Below are positions 27,384 to 37,206 of a stretch of DNA of 64,000 bases, piece after piece. Position numbers and translations under genes: made by a program. This DNA comes from Aliiroseovarius halocynthiae (GTDB lineage Bacteria > Pseudomonadota > Alphaproteobacteria > Rhodobacterales > Rhodobacteraceae). A model generated the notes under the pieces. It saw nothing but the letters and a program-made list of their open reading frames with translations, was not told the origin of the DNA and made no database searches. Position 1 is the first letter of the stretch, and each line of letters opens with the position of its first letter. The DNA lies in contig NZ_ML660019.1 in NCBI RefSeq assembly GCF_007004645.1, forward strand, positions 1,322,437-1,386,436, written 5' to 3'.

Positions 27384-28105
27384 GAAAATTTGCAGGAAAA
27401 ACCCTATGGCTGGTCGGTGCCAGCGAAGGTTTAGGGCGCGAGATTGCTCGCAAGCTGGATGCAAAAGGCGCACGTGTCATTCTTTCTGCTCGCAATGCAA
27501 AGCGAATTGAAGCGCTGGCAAGCGAACTGACACATGCCACCGCCCTGCCGTTGGATGTCACTGACTTACCTTCCGTGCGCGCAGCCGCAGCCAAGATCCC
27601 GCATCTCGATGGCGTTATCTATAACGCGGGCACCTATGATCCGATGCATACGTCAGATTGGGACACAGAGGCCGCATTGCGCATGGTGGATGTGAATTTC
27701 AAAGGCGCGCTGCATGTGTTGGGCGAAGTCACGCCCCGTTTTCTGGCGCAGGGATCGGGCGACATCACCCTGATCGGATCTTTGGCTGGATATCGCGGTC
27801 TACCGGCCTCGATCGGGTATAGCGCCAGCAAATCCGCGCTTATCAGCTTGGCTGAAACCATGCGCTTTGATCTGCGCGGTTCGGGCGTCGCTGTACGTAT
27901 CGTCAATCCCGGCTTTATTAAAACGCGCCTGACGCAAAAGAACAGTTTTCAGATGCCAATGCTTATGGAGGCTGATGCCGCGGCGGATAAGGTACTGGCC
28001 GCAATGCGCAAACGCCGCTTTCGCACCGATTTCCCGGCCCCTTTTTCGTGGGTCATTCGCCTTGTGCAGCACTTGCCGGATTTTGTTGTCTATCGCGGTC
28101 AATAA
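27380..28105 (+). CDS. Short-chain dehydrogenase/reductase
   Basis: The 241-residue protein has the SDR nucleotide loop GASEGLGREIA at 13-23, the YNAG motif near 84, a catalytic serine in IGSLAG and the YSASK active-site pair near 146-150. The substrate cannot be read from sequence. It is translationally coupled to DUF1365 (ATGA) and so belongs to the RpoE-type regulon; an oxidised acyl chain or its breakdown product is a reasonable guess. Confidence 0.9.
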   Translation: MRKFAGKTLWLVGASEGLGREIARKLDAKGARVILSARNAKRIEALASELTHATALPLDVTDLPSVRAAAAKIPHLDGVIYNAGTYDPMHTSDWDTEAALRMVDVNFKGALHVLGEVTPRFLAQGSGDITLIGSLAGYRGLPASIGYSASKSALISLAETMRFDLRGSGVAVRIVNPGFIKTRLTQKNSFQMPMLMEADAAADKVLAAMRKRRFRTDFPAPFSWVIRLVQHLPDFVVYRGQ

Positions 28106-28118
28106 CCCCAAAGACACG

Positions 28119-28150
28119 AAAAAACGGCGCGGCTATTGATAACCGCGCCG
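28119..28150 (-). terminator. Terminator after the fasciclin gene
   Basis: On the minus strand an 8-bp CGGCGCGG/CCGCGCCG stem is followed by six T residues, 41 bases past the fasciclin stop. Confidence 0.85.
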
Positions 28151-28190
28151 CAGGTGTGGTGCCCGACCTGATCGTCGAACACCGGGGGGC

Positions 28191-28706
28191 TCAGTGACAT
28201 GCTGGGCGTTTACCGGGCAACAGAACCTTATCGACAACATGGATCACACCGTTATCTGCCATGATATCGGCAATGATGACGTTCGCGGATTCACCTGTTC
28301 CGTCTGCAATCGACACACCACCGGACCCAGCGGTGATGCACAGACGTTCGCTGGCCAAGATCGGTTTGAAATAGTTAGAGCCTGCGGGGATCATACCCGC
28401 TGTCAATTTGCGGTCGTCCACATGATACAGCAACACATTGGTCAGCTGCCCTTTGTTTTCTGGCTTCAGAAGCGTTTCAACCGTTCCATCAGGCAGTGCG
28501 GCGAAGGCATCGTTGACAGGAGCATAGACGGTGAAAGGCCCCGGTCCCGACAGTGTTTCGGCCAACCCAGCGGCCTGAACGGCGGCAACCAGCGTGGTAA
28601 AACGCTCGTCCCCGGCGGCAATTTCGACGATGTTTTTTGCATGAGAAACCCCAGCAGATACAACAAGTGCGGCAGCAGCCAGTGTGGTTTTCAGAACGGT
28701 TTTCAT
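28191..28706 (-). CDS. Secreted fasciclin (FAS1) domain protein
   Basis: The 171-residue protein has a signal peptide cut near SHAKN (residue 23) and one FAS1 domain (about 25-168). Motifs include GPFTVYAPVNDAFAAL near 56 and NGVIHVVDKVLLP near the end. FAS1 proteins mediate adhesion or bind ligands. It is monocistronic, with terminators on both sides. A weak RpoE-like element may lie upstream, but it is not good enough to claim. Confidence 0.92.
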   Translation of the reverse strand: MKTVLKTTLAAAALVVSAGVSHAKNIVEIAAGDERFTTLVAAVQAAGLAETLSGPGPFTVYAPVNDAFAALPDGTVETLLKPENKGQLTNVLLYHVDDRKLTAGMIPAGSNYFKPILASERLCITAGSGGVSIADGTGESANVIIADIMADNGVIHVVDKVLLPGKRPACH

Positions 28707-28824
28707 TGCGAATTCTCCCTTGTTTGAACTTGGTTCGTATGAGGGATACGCGGACGTTAACCATGCGGTTCACATCCTCACGCTTTCGTGTTTAAGTGTG
28801 ATCCTTAAAGTCCTGTTTAAAATG

Positions 28825-28854
28825 AAAAAACCGCCACTCGAGGTGGCGGTTTTT
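28825..28854. terminator. Bidirectional terminator downstream of chrR
   Basis: A 7-bp CCGCCAC/GTGGCGG stem is flanked by six A residues on one side and five T residues on the other, so it can act in both directions. It lies 20 bases after the chrR stop. Confidence 0.85.
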
Positions 28855-28873
28855 CTGTCATTTTCTGTACCTG

Positions 28874-29509
28874 TCAAATTCGAAATAGCGGCTGTAAAAG
28901 CCTGGGTATTAAGGCATGAAAACGCAAAGGCGCGTCAGTCGCTGCAAGACAGATACAGGGAATATCACCCCCAGCGATCGGCGTATGATCCAACGTTTCA
29001 TCTGCCACCTCAAGATCACCCACACCAAACGTGCCGGTTTCGTCATGGAAGCTGCCCTGAAGTACCAATGTCAGCTCAAGCCCATTATGACCGTGATCCG
29101 GCACCGCTTGCCCGGGAGGGATATACAAAAGCCGCACAGATCCGGAACGATCCGCCTGGATAATATCCTGACGCACCCCCATACCAAGCTTCTTCCACTG
29201 TGGCGCACGCCCCTTAAGCGCCTGCACCAGCGGTCCGGGAAAGATGCCATCGGCCTCGAATACGGGATCGGGGATTACAACATCGTCCAGCATCGCCAAA
29301 GTCGCCGACTTAAGCCCGTCGGTTAGCGCGGTGCATTGCGTGTCTTCCAGCACAAGCCCACCAACCGCTTGATGTGCCTCGAGGCTTGCACGACAGGTTG
29401 CGCACATCGAGATGTGAGCTGCAACGACAATTGCAAACGGGTGCGGCAACGTACCCGCAGCATAAGCCGCAAGCATACTGTCTGGTGTGTGATGGGTGAT
29501 ACCACTCAT
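28874..29509 (-). CDS. chrR: ChrR-family zinc anti-sigma factor
   Basis: ChrR holds RpoE inactive until singlet oxygen or related oxidants appear. The 211-residue protein has both expected domains: an N-terminal zinc anti-sigma domain with His32-x3-Cys36-x2-Cys39 and a further His at 6 or 7, and a C-terminal cupin-like domain with His139, His141, Glu145 and His175, the same ligand spacing as in Rhodobacter ChrR. The start at 29509 overlaps the rpoE stop by ATGA, ensuring balanced synthesis with its sigma factor. Confidence 0.94.
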   Translation of the reverse strand: MSGITHHTPDSMLAAYAAGTLPHPFAIVVAAHISMCATCRASLEAHQAVGGLVLEDTQCTALTDGLKSATLAMLDDVVIPDPVFEADGIFPGPLVQALKGRAPQWKKLGMGVRQDIIQADRSGSVRLLYIPPGQAVPDHGHNGLELTLVLQGSFHDETGTFGVGDLEVADETLDHTPIAGGDIPCICLAATDAPLRFHALIPRLLQPLFRI

Positions 29510-30066
29510 CGGCTCAAATCCTTCAACTCGTGTCTTAACCGCTCCAACCCCAGTCGGATGCGGGATTTGATTGTCCCCAATGGAAGCCCGGTCTGAGTGC
29601 TGATTTCTTGATGTGTCAACTCGCCCAAATAGGCCTTTTCTATGATCGCACGCTGATCGCAATTCAGTGTGCTCAGCGCTTTGCGCAGAAGTCCGGCCTC
29701 TTGTTCGACGGCCATGATCTGTCCTGCGTCCGGTTCTAACCCCGGCTCTTCTTTCAGCGCCTCAGGAACCGGGCGATTCTCCTTGCGCATCACATCAATC
29801 TGGCGATTGCGCGTGATCTGATAAATCCAGGCGGACACCTGCGCCCGGTGCGGGTCAAACGTCTCGGCCCGGCGCCACACTGTTAACATGACATCCTGCA
29901 CGACCTCTTCCGCTTGTGCGGCAGACGTTCCGGTGCGCATGACAAACCCTTTCAGGCGCGGCGCAAAATGGTCAAATAAAGCCGCAAACGCTGCTTTATC
30001 CCTTTTGTCGCGCACCGCGATCATCCACTGGGTTTCTTGCGACAGCCCCTGTTCTTCTTTCGACAC
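29506..30066 (-). CDS. rpoE: ECF sigma factor RpoE (ChrR-controlled, ECF11 type)
   Basis: The 186-residue protein has sigma region 2 (about 20-90; FAPRLKGFVMR and VQDVMLTVWRRAETFDP) and region 4 (about 130-180; EKAYLGELTHQEISTQTG then TIKSRIRLGLERLR). The start is taken as the GTG at 30066, behind AAAGG, because the longer frame would extend to its own promoter. Coupling to chrR identifies it as the singlet-oxygen sigma factor type. Its promoter at 30149-30178 matches those of the two nearby lipid operons. Confidence 0.93.
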   Translation of the reverse strand: MSKEEQGLSQETQWMIAVRDKRDKAAFAALFDHFAPRLKGFVMRTGTSAAQAEEVVQDVMLTVWRRAETFDPHRAQVSAWIYQITRNRQIDVMRKENRPVPEALKEEPGLEPDAGQIMAVEQEAGLLRKALSTLNCDQRAIIEKAYLGELTHQEISTQTGLPLGTIKSRIRLGLERLRHELKDLSR

Positions 30067-30148
30067 AATATGCCTTTCGGAAAGCGTGAAGCCTTCGTGC
30101 CGCCGACTAGTCCGGCGTGAAATATTCAACTCTTGTGTCAACATACCC

Positions 30149-30178
30149 CTGTTACGGGGCATCACAAAGCATGGATCA
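30149..30178 (-). promoter_or_regulatory. Predicted autoregulated RpoE promoter of rpoE-chrR
   Basis: On the minus strand TGATCC, an 18-base spacer and TAACAG lie 82 bases upstream of the rpoE GTG. The same -35 element and spacing recur at 26483 and 26576. Confidence 0.68.
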
Positions 30179-30211
30179 TTTTTTTCTGTCGGTGTGCCGG
30201 AAACCGAGTTC

Positions 30212-33200
30212 TCAGGGGCTTTTATCGCGCGCTTTGGCTTCTTTGACCTTCACTGCAAGATCCTGCGCGATGGCAAAGGCCCCTTTGATCTTGTCCGAGG
30301 TTTTGCGCCAGTCGCGCCGCACCACGATCTTGTTGTCGCGGACTTTTGCCAACCCATTCTGGGCCTGAATGAACTCGACCAACCCAACCGGAGACGCGAA
30401 TTTGTCGTTATGGAACTGGATGGTTGCGCCCTTAGGACCGCCATCCAGTTTCGCAATGCCTGCGCGTTTACACATGCCCTTGATGCGCACGATCAGCATC
30501 AGGGTGTTTACCTCTTTCGGAAGCGGGCCGAAACGGTCGATCAGCTCGGCGGCGAACCCTTCTAGCTCGACCTTCTTGGACAGCGACGACAGGCGGCGAT
30601 ACAGACCCAATCGCACATCAAGGTCTGGCACATAAGTGTCTGGGATCAATACGGGAACACCAAGGTTGATCTGCGGTGCCCAGCTGCTGTCCGCATCCGA
30701 CAGGCCTTCCAGCTGTCCAGATTTGATCTTCGATATCGCCTCTTCCAGCATCTGCTGGTAAAGCTCGTACCCCACTTCGCGCATCTGGCCGGATTGCTCT
30801 TCCCCGACAAGATTGCCCGCCCCGCGAATGTCCAGGTCCTGACTTGCCAGCGTGAACCCTGCCCCAAGCGTATCCAGAGACCCCAGAACGCGCAGACGCT
30901 TTTGCGCTGTTGGGGTCAACGGCACGCGGGGTTTGGTCGTCAAATAGGCATAGGCGCGCGTCTTTGATCGCCCGACCCGACCGCGGATCTGGTAAAGCTG
31001 TGCCAACCCGAACATATCTGCGCGATGCACGATCATCGTGTTGGCCGTGGGAATATCAATGCCGCTTTCCACGATGGTTGTTGCCAGCAGCACGTCATAT
31101 TTGCCGTCATAGAAGGCGTTCATGCGGTCATCCAGCTCGCCTGCGGCCATTTGGCCATGCGCGGTGACGAAGCTGACCTCGGGCACCTGATCTTTCAAGA
31201 AAGCCTCGATATCCGGGATGTCTTTGACGCGCGGAACCACATAGAAGCTTTGACCGCCGCGATAGTGTTCGCGCAACAACGCCTCGCGGATGGTCACCCC
31301 ATCAAATTCCGACACATAGGTGCGGATCGACAGGCGGTCGACAGGCGGCGTGCCAATGATCGACAGATCCCGCACCCCGGACAAAGACATCTGCAACGTG
31401 CGTGGGATCGGAGTGGCCGACAGCGTCAGCACATGCACATCCGAACGCATTTCCTTAAGGCGCTCTTTATGGCTAACGCCAAAGCGTTGTTCTTCATCAA
31501 CAATCAGCAGGCCGAGGTTCTCGAACCGCACATCTTTCGCGAGCAATGCATGAGTACCCACGACGATATCCATCGTGCCGCGTGACATGCCATCCCGTGT
31601 ACGCTTGGTTTCGGCCTGCCCAACAAAACGCGATAGCTGCCCGACATTAATCGGAAAGCCCCGGAACCGTTCCGAGAAGCTTTTGAAATGCTGGCGTGCC
31701 AGCAGCGTTGTTGGCGCGATCACCGCGACCTGCTGGCCGGACATGGCCGCGACGAAAGCCGCACGCATTGCAACTTCGGTTTTTCCAAAGCCCACATCAC
31801 CGCAAATCAGACGATCCATTGGTCGACCCGAGCCCAGATCCTCGATCACGTCTTCAATGGCAGACAATTGATCATCGGTTTCCTGATACGGAAAACGGGC
31901 CGAGAACTCCTCCCACGCATGATGCGGGGCTTCCAGCAGCGGCGCTTTGCGCAGCTCGCGTTCAGCAGCCAAACGGATCAGTTTATCCGCGATCTCGCGG
32001 ATGCGTTCTTTCAGCTTGGCTTTCTTGGCCTGCCATGCCCCGCCACCCAGCTTGTCCAGAAGACCTGTATCGGCCCCAAACTTCGACAGCAGCTCGATGT
32101 TTTCAACGGGGACGAACAGGCGATCCCCGCCTGCATACTCCAGTGCCAGACATTCATGCGGAGCACCCATCGCGGTGACAGTTTCCAGCCCGTTATACTT
32201 GCCAACGCCGTGATCGACATGAACGATCAGGTCACCCGGCGATAGGCTTTGCGCTTCGGTCAGAAAGTTCTCAGCGCGGCGTTTCCGTTTGGGCGCGCGG
32301 ATCAGGCGATCCCCCAGAACGTCTTGTTCTGAGATCACGGTCAGGCCCGGCCCCTCGAACCCATGTTCCAGCGCCCAAACCGCCAAATAGATGCCAGAGC
32401 TGTCATCCGGCACGTCGCGATAATTTGTGATCACATCACTTGTGATCACGCCTTCATCTGACAACAGACCCTGCAGACGCTCGCGCGCGCCTTCCGAGTA
32501 TGAGGCGACGATCACCGGGGCATCGCGCTTTGCCTCAATATGATCCGCTAGTGATTTGAAAAGGTTTATATTCTCTTGCTGGCGCTCGGGGGCAAAATTG
32601 CGCCCAATGCGCCCACCTCCGTCGATAGCGCCTGCACCTGTGGGTTGGGGCAGCGCGGACAGCTGGACGACACGCCGCCCGTCTAATGCCGTCGCCCATG
32701 CAGGATCATCCAGATAAAGCAAATCCGGCGGACAGGGTTTATAAACGCTGTCCATTCGGTTTTTCGCATTCATCGCGATCTTGCGGGTCTCATATTGATC
32801 GGTGATCGCGTCCCATCGCGCCAGACGCGCCGGGTCCAGCCCATCATCCAACATGACGGACGCGTCAGGCACATAATCAAAGAGCGTTTCCAGTTCTTCG
32901 TGAAAGAACGGAAGCCAATGCTCGATCCCTTGATGTTTCCGCCCGGCCGAGACGGCTTCGTAAAGGGGATCATCTGAACCAGCGGCGCCAAACTCGATCC
33001 GATAGTTTTGCCGGAAGCGCGTGATGGCGGTTTCATCCAAAATGACCTCAGAGACCGGAGCCAGCTCGATCCCTTTCAGGCTTTCCGTCGTACGCTGCGT
33101 GGCGGGATCAAATCGGCGCACGCCGTCCAGAACGTCGCCAAACAGGTCCAAACGAACCGGGCCGCTTTCACCCGGCGGGAAGATGTCAATGATCCCCCCC

Positions 33201-33667
33201 CGCACAGCGAAATCACCGGGTTCCATCACCGTCGGCGACTGCGCAAACCCCATACGCACAAGAAACGCACGCAGCGCATCAACATCAAGCAGCTGATCCA
33301 CCTGCGCAACAAAGCTGGCTTGCGCCAATGTTGACCGGGCAGGCAAGCGCTGCGTGACCGCGTTTAGCGTCGTCAGAAGCACGAACCGACCAGAAATCTG
33401 CCCCGTGGCAAGCCCTGCCAGTGTGGCCATACGTGCCGCCGACACATCGGCATTGGGCGACAGACGATCAAAGGGAAGACAATCCCATCCGGGAAAGCTG
33501 ATACAGACCACATCCGGCGCAAAGAACTGCAACGCAGCCTGCATGGATGCCAGCCGCTTTTCATCCCGCGCCACATGCACCACCGGTCCACCCGCACGGT
33601 CCAGCTCTTTCACCAAAAGTGTCGCGTCAAAGCCCTCGGGGGCGCCAGAAAGAACAAGTTTATTCAT
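30212..33667 (-). CDS. mfd: Transcription-repair coupling factor
   Basis: Mfd displaces RNA polymerase stalled at DNA lesions and recruits UvrA. The 1151-residue length is normal. An N-terminal UvrB-like module precedes the polymerase-interacting domain (about 480-550). The helicase motor carries Walker A in [14 protein letters not shown], a DEEQRFG box, the SATPIPRT motif and the QIRGRVGRS motif VI, then the C-terminal TRCF domain. Confidence 0.98.
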   Translation of the reverse strand: MNKLVLSGAPEGFDATLLVKELDRAGGPVVHVARDEKRLASMQAALQFFAPDVVCISFPGWDCLPFDRLSPNADVSAARMATLAGLATGQISGRFVLLTTLNAVTQRLPARSTLAQASFVAQVDQLLDVDALRAFLVRMGFAQSPTVMEPGDFAVRGGIIDIFPPGESGPVRLDLFGDVLDGVRRFDPATQRTTESLKGIELAPVSEVILDETAITRFRQNYRIEFGAAGSDDPLYEAVSAGRKHQGIEHWLPFFHEELETLFDYVPDASVMLDDGLDPARLARWDAITDQYETRKIAMNAKNRMDSVYKPCPPDLLYLDDPAWATALDGRRVVQLSALPQPTGAGAIDGGGRIGRNFAPERQQENINLFKSLADHIEAKRDAPVIVASYSEGARERLQGLLSDEGVITSDVITNYRDVPDDSSGIYLAVWALEHGFEGPGLTVISEQDVLGDRLIRAPKRKRRAENFLTEAQSLSPGDLIVHVDHGVGKYNGLETVTAMGAPHECLALEYAGGDRLFVPVENIELLSKFGADTGLLDKLGGGAWQAKKAKLKERIREIADKLIRLAAERELRKAPLLEAPHHAWEEFSARFPYQETDDQLSAIEDVIEDLGSGRPMDRLICGDVGFGKTEVAMRAAFVAAMSGQQVAVIAPTTLLARQHFKSFSERFRGFPINVGQLSRFVGQAETKRTRDGMSRGTMDIVVGTHALLAKDVRFENLGLLIVDEEQRFGVSHKERLKEMRSDVHVLTLSATPIPRTLQMSLSGVRDLSIIGTPPVDRLSIRTYVSEFDGVTIREALLREHYRGGQSFYVVPRVKDIPDIEAFLKDQVPEVSFVTAHGQMAAGELDDRMNAFYDGKYDVLLATTIVESGIDIPTANTMIVHRADMFGLAQLYQIRGRVGRSKTRAYAYLTTKPRVPLTPTAQKRLRVLGSLDTLGAGFTLASQDLDIRGAGNLVGEEQSGQMREVGYELYQQMLEEAISKIKSGQLEGLSDADSSWAPQINLGVPVLIPDTYVPDLDVRLGLYRRLSSLSKKVELEGFAAELIDRFGPLPKEVNTLMLIVRIKGMCKRAGIAKLDGGPKGATIQFHNDKFASPVGLVEFIQAQNGLAKVRDNKIVVRRDWRKTSDKIKGAFAIAQDLAVKVKEAKARDKSP

Positions 33668-33714
33668 GCGGCGGATGTATCCGTGCGGTTAAGGCGGTGC
33701 AAGGGCTGGTCAGG

Positions 33715-35439
<1,725 letters not shown>

Positions 35440-35607
35440 CCAATCTCATGCCTCAGGCGAATTTTTGCGGGCGCACATACTTATTGGTGACACCGCCTGC
35501 ACACTCCGCTATATTTTGTGCTAGGCGGACATAGATCTGCGTTCGAGCAACCCGGTCGCTCCCCGTTTGTGGCATAGCGTCCCAGCATGAGGCACAAAGG
35601 CAAAGAC

Positions 35608-36174
35608 ATGCAAAACTCAATTCTTTCTCGCCGCGGTTTTCTGGTCGGCGTTGGCGGCGCAAGCGTGGCGCTTGCCGCCTGTGACAACAGCATTGGATCG
35701 AGTGGTGGCGCGAAGATCGACGCGCGCGTAAACAGTACCCTAAGCTATCTGTACGACCGTTATCCAGGCACACGGCAATTGGCTGAAAAGTCCAATGGTC
35801 AACTGGTCATGCCCTTGGTGACAGAGGCTGGCTTCGGATTTGGCGGCGCTTATGGACGTGGCGCGCTGCGCATCAACGACGTTACTGTCGATTACTACTC
35901 GCTGACACAAGCCAGTGCGGGTCTGCAAATCGGCGCTCAGCAATATGCACATGTACTGTTCTTTATGACGAACAATGCTTTGCAGGGTTTCCGCTCAAAT
36001 GCCGGATGGGTTGCGTCAGCCGATGTGAAATACGCCTTCCAGAACGAAGGCGACCGCTTGACTGCAGATACCATCACCACGACCTCGCCGGTTGTTGCTG
36101 TGGTGTTCGGTCAGACGGGTCTTATTGCTGGTGCCGCTATCGAGGGCGCGAAATATTCGCGGATCATCCCCTAA
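35608..36174 (+). CDS. Ysc84-like lipoprotein with Tat signal
   Basis: The 188-residue protein opens with a twin-arginine-type signal, SRRGFLVG at 7-14, followed by a lipobox, LAAC, near residue 25, so it is probably exported folded and lipid-anchored. The mature part (about 40-188) resembles the Ysc84/SYLF lipid-binding domain, with the segment AGFGFGGAYGRGAL. The start at 35608 has AAAGG 7 bases upstream. It is followed by a terminator and appears monocistronic. Confidence 0.85.
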   Translation: MQNSILSRRGFLVGVGGASVALAACDNSIGSSGGAKIDARVNSTLSYLYDRYPGTRQLAEKSNGQLVMPLVTEAGFGFGGAYGRGALRINDVTVDYYSLTQASAGLQIGAQQYAHVLFFMTNNALQGFRSNAGWVASADVKYAFQNEGDRLTADTITTTSPVVAVVFGQTGLIAGAAIEGAKYSRIIP

Positions 36175-36201
36175 ATCAACTTAGGTCGTCAAACTTGCAA
36201 A

Positions 36202-36225
36202 GGGCGGCTTGAAGCCGCCCTTTTT
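36202..36225 (+). terminator. Terminator of the Ysc84-like gene
   Basis: An 8-bp GGGCGGCT/AGCCGCCC stem with a TGA loop is followed by five T residues, 27 bases after the stop. It also separates the convergent dehydrogenase gene. Confidence 0.85.
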
Positions 36226-36228
36226 CGT

Positions 36229-37101
36229 TTAGTCCAAGGCGCGCAACCGCTTGATCAGGCTAGAGGTATCCCAACGCCCGCCGCCCAGCTTTTGCACGTC
36301 CTTGTAAAATTGATCGATCAGCGCTGTTGTCGGAAGGCTGACACCGTTTTCATTGGCAGTTTCCAGACAGATACCCAGATCCTTGCGCATCCAGTCCACA
36401 GCGAACCCGTGGTCGAAATGGTCGTCTGCCATGGTCTGGTGCCGATTGACCATCTGCCAACTGCCTGCGGCACCGCCCTGGATCACGTCGACCACCTCGC
36501 GAATATCCAGACCGGCCTTCTCGGCGAAGTGCAGCCCTTCTGACAAGCCCTGTACAAGCCCTGCGATACAGATCTGGTTGACCATCTTGGTCAGCTGCCC
36601 TGCACCGCTGTCTCCAAGGCGCTTCACCGTTCGACCGTAGCATTGCATGATCGTCTCAGCGGACAGATACGCGTCCGGGTCCCCGCCACACATGACAGAC
36701 AGAACTCCGTTTTCAGCACCAGCCTGACCGCCGGACACCGGTGCATCCACGAACGAGACACCTGCGGCTTTCGCCTGATCATACAGTTCGCGCGTCACAG
36801 CAGCCGAAACCGTCGTGTGATCGACAAAGATCGCGCCTTCACGCATGCCAGCCAGCGCGCCATCCGCGCCCAGAACGACAGACCGCAGATCGTCATCGTT
36901 GCCGACACAGGCCATCACAAAATCCGCACCTTCTGCGGCTTCGCGTGGGGTGACAGCCCACTTGCCGCCATGCGCGTTCGCCCACGCCTGGGCCTTAGTG
37001 GCGGTACGATTATACACCGTGACATCATGCCCTTGCGCCACAAGATGGCCCGCCATGGGATATCCCATCACGCCTAAGCCCAAAAACGCACATTTTGTCA
37101 T
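36229..37101 (-). CDS. NAD(P)-dependent beta-hydroxyacid dehydrogenase (3-hydroxyisobutyrate dehydrogenase family)
   Basis: The 290-residue enzyme has the family's nucleotide motif GLGVMGYPMAGHL at 8-20, the substrate loop FVDAPVSGGQAGAENG near 116 and the catalytic lysine in GQLTKMVNQ near 170. The Asn-Arg after the second strand (YNRT) favours NADP over NAD. Substrates in this family include 3-hydroxyisobutyrate, tartronate semialdehyde and glyoxylate; sequence alone does not decide. It is transcribed alone. Confidence 0.9.
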   Translation of the reverse strand: MTKCAFLGLGVMGYPMAGHLVAQGHDVTVYNRTATKAQAWANAHGGKWAVTPREAAEGADFVMACVGNDDDLRSVVLGADGALAGMREGAIFVDHTTVSAAVTRELYDQAKAAGVSFVDAPVSGGQAGAENGVLSVMCGGDPDAYLSAETIMQCYGRTVKRLGDSGAGQLTKMVNQICIAGLVQGLSEGLHFAEKAGLDIREVVDVIQGGAAGSWQMVNRHQTMADDHFDHGFAVDWMRKDLGICLETANENGVSLPTTALIDQFYKDVQKLGGGRWDTSSLIKRLRALD

Positions 37102-37206
37102 ACCAAGACCCTTTCGTTGAATTCCCGTTCAGTTCACAGTAGTTACCGCTCACGTAGGTAAGTTCAACCAGCGTTTCAGGCATATAGACAGAATCTGGGA
37201 TTGAGT

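Noticed and set aside
28707-28800. RpoE-like element TGAACC-N18-TATCCC upstream of the fasciclin gene
   Set aside because: Both elements deviate from the three good matches, so it was not listed as a promoter.
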